A DNA stretch of 64,000 nucleotides. It comes from DAOLCO01 sp964612555. Lineage in GTDB: Bacteria > Bdellovibrionota_C > UBA2361 > SZUA-149 > DAOLCO01. The DNA is taken from contig CAZTBW010000010.1 in the NCBI GenBank assembly GCA_964612555.1, positions 48,731-112,730 on the forward strand, read 5' to 3'. The position numbers and the translations under genes are program-made. The notes under the pieces are model-generated. The model ran no database searches and was not told the DNA's origin. It was given only the letters and a program-made list of their open reading frames with translations. Positions 59,810 through 64,000 of this stretch are shown here, piece after piece (within the stretch, counting starts at the first letter, position 1; every line of letters starts with the position of its first letter).

Positions 59810-61177
59810 TTACTGGCTGCCCAAAACAGCCGTCGCTATAGAAAAATAAATCAACAATCCCGTTGCATCGGCAAGGGTCGTTACCAGAGGGCTGCTTGCA
59901 AGGGCGGGGTCGATTTTTAGTTTTGTGAGTATGAAAGGTAGTAGTGTTCCAATCAGGTTTGATGCGAGGACAATTGCAAACATTGAAAGGCTTACGATAA
60001 GTCCTACCTGCATTCCTCCTTTGATGTAGCCAAGAACGAAACTTGCAAACCCCATGGCAAGACCAAGGCAAATACCCAGAGCGTACTCTTTCATAAGAAT
60101 TTTTAACCACTGAGACACTTCTATATCTTTTGTGGCAAGTGCACGTATCACCAGGGTTGCAACTTGAGAGCCGGTGTTTCCTCCGCTTCCGATAAGGAGG
60201 GGAAGAAAAAAGGCAAGGGCGATCATTGAATTTAATGTGTTTTCATAGAAAGCTATAATTGCAAGAGAAAGAATGTTAACTCCGATAAGAATCAGAAGCC
60301 AACGGATGCGGGTGGAGAATAATTTCAGAATTCCGGTTTCACGGTAGGTAGATTCAAGAGGGTCTATACCGGCGACCTTATGAAAGTCTTCGGTGGTTTC
60401 AACTTTTGCAACATCGGCAATATCGTCAAAGGTGACAATGCCAAGCATTCTCATTTTGTCATCGACTACCGGTAAAACCCCCTGGTCGTAACGCTCCATT
60501 GCGTGTACTGCCTGTTCACGGTCATCGGTGGCATTTAGAAATACCACCTGCCCGTCAATGAGCGATGCGATGGTGTCTTTGGGGTCTGCAAGGAGAACGC
60601 TCCTAAGACTTACTTCATCTACAAGAACTCCTGTTTCATCTACTACGTATAATGATTCAAAAGATTCTGCTTCTTCACCGTATCTTCGGATGTATCTGAA
60701 TACGTGTTCGGGGCTCCATTCAGCTCTTACTGTTACGTAATTGGGGGTGATCAGTCGCCCGATACTGTCAGGAGGATAATTCAAAAGGAGTTGTGCCTGT
60801 TTTCTCTCAGCAGGACTTAAAAATGAGAGAAGCTTTGGAAGGAGTTCCGGAGGAGTTGTGCCGAATAATGCGGTACGGTCATCCGGGAGCATATTATTCA
60901 GTATATCTCTTAACTGTTCTCCTGAAGACTCTTCAATGAGCTGCCTTTGTTTTTCATGGGCAAGTAAGGGAAATACAAGCGCTGCCGATTCCGGCTCAAG
61001 AACAGAAAACACGAGCCAGCATTTTTCAGTATCGACAAGATGAGAAATGGCGTCCGCGATTTCAGGGGGGCGCAGCTCTGCACAAAGCTCGGCAAGGGCA
61101 CTAAGTGCATTCTGATCAATTAAATCAGAAACCTTTTCGCTTATTGTCAGTCCTTCTGTTTCTTCCGGGTGCACCAT
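59810..61177 (-). CDS. mgtE: Magnesium transporter MgtE
   Basis: 455 residues, the normal MgtE plan: an N-terminal superhelical domain (about 10-130), two CBS domains (about 140-260: RLITPNYVTVRAEWSPEHV; GQVVFLNATDDREQA, LGIVTFDDIADV) and five C-terminal helices with PLLIGSGGNTGSQVATLVIR, the pore signature, and the ending LATTL-like ATGLLIYFSIA. It is a Mg2+-gated channel in the inner membrane. A 228-base gap separates its start from the divergent porin. I looked for an M-box riboswitch there and could not recognise one. Confidence 0.94.
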   Translation of the reverse strand: MVHPEETEGLTISEKVSDLIDQNALSALAELCAELRPPEIADAISHLVDTEKCWLVFSVLEPESAALVFPLLAHEKQRQLIEESSGEQLRDILNNMLPDDRTALFGTTPPELLPKLLSFLSPAERKQAQLLLNYPPDSIGRLITPNYVTVRAEWSPEHVFRYIRRYGEEAESFESLYVVDETGVLVDEVSLRSVLLADPKDTIASLIDGQVVFLNATDDREQAVHAMERYDQGVLPVVDDKMRMLGIVTFDDIADVAKVETTEDFHKVAGIDPLESTYRETGILKLFSTRIRWLLILIGVNILSLAIIAFYENTLNSMIALAFFLPLLIGSGGNTGSQVATLVIRALATKDIEVSQWLKILMKEYALGICLGLAMGFASFVLGYIKGGMQVGLIVSLSMFAIVLASNLIGTLLPFILTKLKIDPALASSPLVTTLADATGLLIYFSIATAVLGSQ

Positions 61178-61405
61178 GACTGAGCTTTTACCTATATGAG
61201 TCTCTTACATTTACATTGCTCTTGGCTATGTTCCTTATGGCAGATTTAAGGGGGTCACTAATCATACCTTAGCCTGTTTGTAAATACGGTTACTATAATT
61301 CCTTTGCGGGAGTCCTCCTCGGTTCTTCAGACGTTATTTCGGTTTCAATTCTACTGTGTTAGGAGTGTTGTCATGGGATCTTATTTCATTTCTTAATCCG
61401 TCTTC

Positions 61406-62611
61406 ATGGTACGATTTTCTGTCATTCTCATTGTAGTTCAACTTCTGATTGGTATTGGGTATGCCGGTGCTGCCCCCGGGAGACAAAATGATGAGGAGAA
61501 AAACGATAAAGAGTCCTATGAGCATGTGTTGGGAGAGAAGTTAGAAAATCTGGGGAGGATATATAAAAATGACTCTCACGATATTATTCAGGAGGTGTGG
61601 CTTTTAGGTCGTTATCATGGTCAATACTACCGGGCAGATGGAAGCGGGAATCCTGATGACGATGGATATGAAACACGTCGGCTGAGAATGGGTGGACAAA
61701 TGAAACTGCTGAAGTCTCTTACCCTGCATGCCCAGATGGTGAGCGGCAGTGATGTAAGTCCTTTTTACGATGGGTTTTCAGAGTTGTGGGCGCAGTGGGC
61801 TTTCTCTCCTGAGATTCTTCTTACGGTGGGTCAGCAAAAACATCGCTTTACACATGATAGAAATGTGTCCAGTCGATATATCAATTATCTTGAACGCAGT
61901 ATGTTTACGAATATGTTTGGTCTTGATTATACTCCGGCGGTGACTCTTCAAGGGGAGATCGGAAAAACAACGTATTATACAGGTTTCTTCTCTAATGCTA
62001 CCGGAAGAAATATGGGAGATTCCTTTACGAATCTTGATTCAGGTTATTCTTTTTTAGGTGCGGCGTACTATGATTTAGATCGGCTTTTTGGTGCCGATTC
62101 TTCTTACTTTCATGTCACCTACCTCCACAGTAATGCTAATGATCGGGCTACTAACCTGGACAGATTTGAAGATGGGATTTCATCGGCACTGATTCTTACA
62201 AAAGAATCTGCGGCGCTTGTAGTGGAAGTAACAGCGGGGTTTGAAAGTGAGGATGGAAATGCAGTTGGAATTAATTTTCAACCAAGTTATTTTCTGACAG
62301 ATACTCTTCAGCTTGCAACACGCTATCAGTTTGCAATCTCAAGTGATGAGAAAGGCTTGAGTGCTCAACAAAGATACGAAGAGGGGGCAGGTCTTTCAAA
62401 GGGAGATATGTATAACGCCGCATATCTTGGTCTGAACTATTACATTGCAAAACATCGTCTCAAGTTGATGGGGGGCGTCGAATATTCAACTATAGGTGGT
62501 GAAGAAGTCTGGACAACAAGTGCCATGATTCGTTTCTATTTTGGACCACATTCCGGTGGCTCTTTCCCGATGAATCAGATGCTACCAGGTCATTTCTTTG
62601 AATACGATTAG
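61406..62611 (+). CDS. Phosphate-selective porin O/P-like outer-membrane porin
   Basis: 401 residues. A signal peptide (1-22) is followed by a Glu/Lys-rich helical region and then a 16- to 18-strand barrel with DGYETRRLRMGGQMKLLKSL, the Porin_O_P opening, and SELWAQWAFSPEILLTVGQQ. The barrel ends in SAMIRFYFGPH with a short tail (MNQMLPGHFFEYD) after the usual terminal aromatic. These porins pass phosphate and other anions across the outer membrane. The Porin_O_P assignment is by pattern only. Confidence 0.75.
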   Translation: MVRFSVILIVVQLLIGIGYAGAAPGRQNDEEKNDKESYEHVLGEKLENLGRIYKNDSHDIIQEVWLLGRYHGQYYRADGSGNPDDDGYETRRLRMGGQMKLLKSLTLHAQMVSGSDVSPFYDGFSELWAQWAFSPEILLTVGQQKHRFTHDRNVSSRYINYLERSMFTNMFGLDYTPAVTLQGEIGKTTYYTGFFSNATGRNMGDSFTNLDSGYSFLGAAYYDLDRLFGADSSYFHVTYLHSNANDRATNLDRFEDGISSALILTKESAALVVEVTAGFESEDGNAVGINFQPSYFLTDTLQLATRYQFAISSDEKGLSAQQRYEEGAGLSKGDMYNAAYLGLNYYIAKHRLKLMGGVEYSTIGGEEVWTTSAMIRFYFGPHSGGSFPMNQMLPGHFFEYD

Positions 62612-62963
62612 CGGGCTTTTTCAGAACCCTGCCAGCGGAAGTCTCAGCTAGACTCCCCAAAACCACCCTAATGAAAGATATTAATTTACAGTTAAAATTT
62701 AAGAGAATTTAGTTATAACATTCTGAAATTACTTAAGTTTGATATGAATATTAGCTGGTTTCAAGTCTGAAATAATACGTACCAGAAACTTTTTCTAATT
62801 CCTTGATTACCTGAAATTAATGCTTACATATTAATCCTTGGGCGTTTTTCTTACTTCTGTATGAAAACAAGCGTGGATAAGAGGAGATATAGGCATAAGA
62901 TTTATCGCATTTTAAATTGTTAAAAAAATGTAAAAAAATCTTCAGTTTTATCTCTTGAAGGGC

Positions 62964-62990
62964 TTGTATTCTAAAATCACTTAGTATAGA
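62964..62990 (+). promoter_or_regulatory. Probable rrn promoter
   Basis: TTGTAT (62964-62969) and TATAGA (62985-62990) with a 15-base spacer; the sequence after it (AATCGCCTCCCG) has the GC-rich discriminator found at stringently controlled promoters. The spacing is short, so this is only the best candidate in the gap. Confidence 0.4.
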
Positions 62991-63237
62991 AATCGCCTCC
63001 CGATGACGCAGAAGGCAGTTTCAGGCTTGTTGTTTTGCTTTGACTGCTGGTCACGGTTTACATTGCTGGAATGGGTAGAAGAGAGCAGCTTTGGTATATG
63101 ACAACATATCCAAAGTCTTAAGTTCGTAGATGCTCCAAAATATTGCACTTAGTGCAATTCTTTTGGTTGCGACGTATATGTCGAAAAGTAAATTTGTTTG
63201 TGGCGTGTTCTTCTTTGAGAGAGCATGACCACAATAA

Positions 63238-63263
63238 GTCAGTGCTATACAGGATTCACTGAC
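63238..63263 (+). other. Leader hairpin ahead of 16S rRNA
   Basis: GTCAGTG (63238-63244) pairs with CACTGAC (63257-63263). It lies 19 bases before the 16S 5' end and may take part in pre-rRNA folding or processing. Confidence 0.5.
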
Positions 63264-63281
63264 GATATACAGCAGCTTTTC

Positions 63282-64000
<719 letters not shown>

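Larger units (their letters stand above)
62612..63281. other. rRNA operon upstream region and leader, no protein gene
   Basis: 670 bases before the 16S gene. The first 330 are AT-rich without an open frame of interest. The promoter candidate is at 62964-62990, and the leader of about 285 bases follows. TTCTTTGAGA at 63211-63220 resembles a boxA antitermination element. A 7-bp hairpin follows at 63238. No tRNA is present in this stretch. Confidence 0.6.

Noticed and set aside
61178..61405. M-box (magnesium) riboswitch before mgtE
   Set aside because: I searched the minus-strand leader by eye; GAGGAGGACTCC is only loosely similar and the conserved core is not evident.

Overview
The window is about 64 kb of moderately AT-rich chromosome from a Gram-negative (two-membrane) bacterium. 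Evidence for an outer membrane: BamE-type and other lipoproteins, a phosphate-selective-porin-like barrel, a DUF1207 protein and a YdbH-YnbE-YdbL set. The last 719 bases are the 5' part of a 16S rRNA gene with a rather unusual start (GAACGAACGCTTGCGGC). I cannot place it in a phylum by eye. No tRNA, CRISPR array, transposase or phage gene was seen.

Layout. 0-8 kb: surface-polysaccharide genes (end of an SGNH hydrolase, GT2 glycosyltransferase, two methyltransferases, ArnE/EmrE-like flippase subunit, WbqC-like protein, WecE-type sugar aminotransferase, a large membrane protein, a GT87 enzyme). 8-14 kb: core metabolism (saccharopine-dehydrogenase-like plus antiquitin-type aldehyde dehydrogenase, adenine deaminase, glucose-6-phosphate isomerase). 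14-20 kb: a BON protein, then a FemAB-type GNAT / ATP-grasp / GT4 operon divergent from an AONS (BioF)-like enzyme and a DUF1207 protein. 20-26 kb: an accessory stretch with a DUF1016 nuclease flanked by two copies of a long hairpin repeat, a KTSC protein, a DUF433-DUF5615 toxin-antitoxin pair, an S66 peptidase and an AAA/DUF4143 ATPase. 26-30 kb: RDD protein, RsmE, DsbA-like protein, an isolated NuoI.

30-35 kb: a TroABCD-type metal ABC transporter in which both permeases carry a C-terminal DtxR/MntR-like regulatory region. 35-46 kb: Fic protein, an OlsF-like bifunctional acyltransferase, a SIMPL protein, a His-rich lipoprotein with a beta-barrel, two small lipoproteins, a 24-residue tandem-repeat protein, an orphan branched-chain-type binding protein and ydbH-ynbE-ydbL. 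46-59 kb: EamA transporter with a structured leader, small unknown proteins, CCA-type nucleotidyltransferase, MsrA, a frameshifted binding-protein gene, two more AAA/DUF4143 ATPases, a phosphodiesterase/pyrophosphatase and an AlkC-like DNA glycosylase. 59-64 kb: lipoprotein, MgtE, porin and the rrn leader with 16S.

The best candidates for undescribed biology are (i) the covariant 35-bp hairpin pair around the DUF1016 nuclease, (ii) the metal transporter with built-in DtxR-type domains on both permeases, and (iii) the FemAB / ATP-grasp / GT4 versus AONS / DUF1207 divergent locus. Everything here was read by eye from sequence; family names rest on recognised motifs and not on searches.
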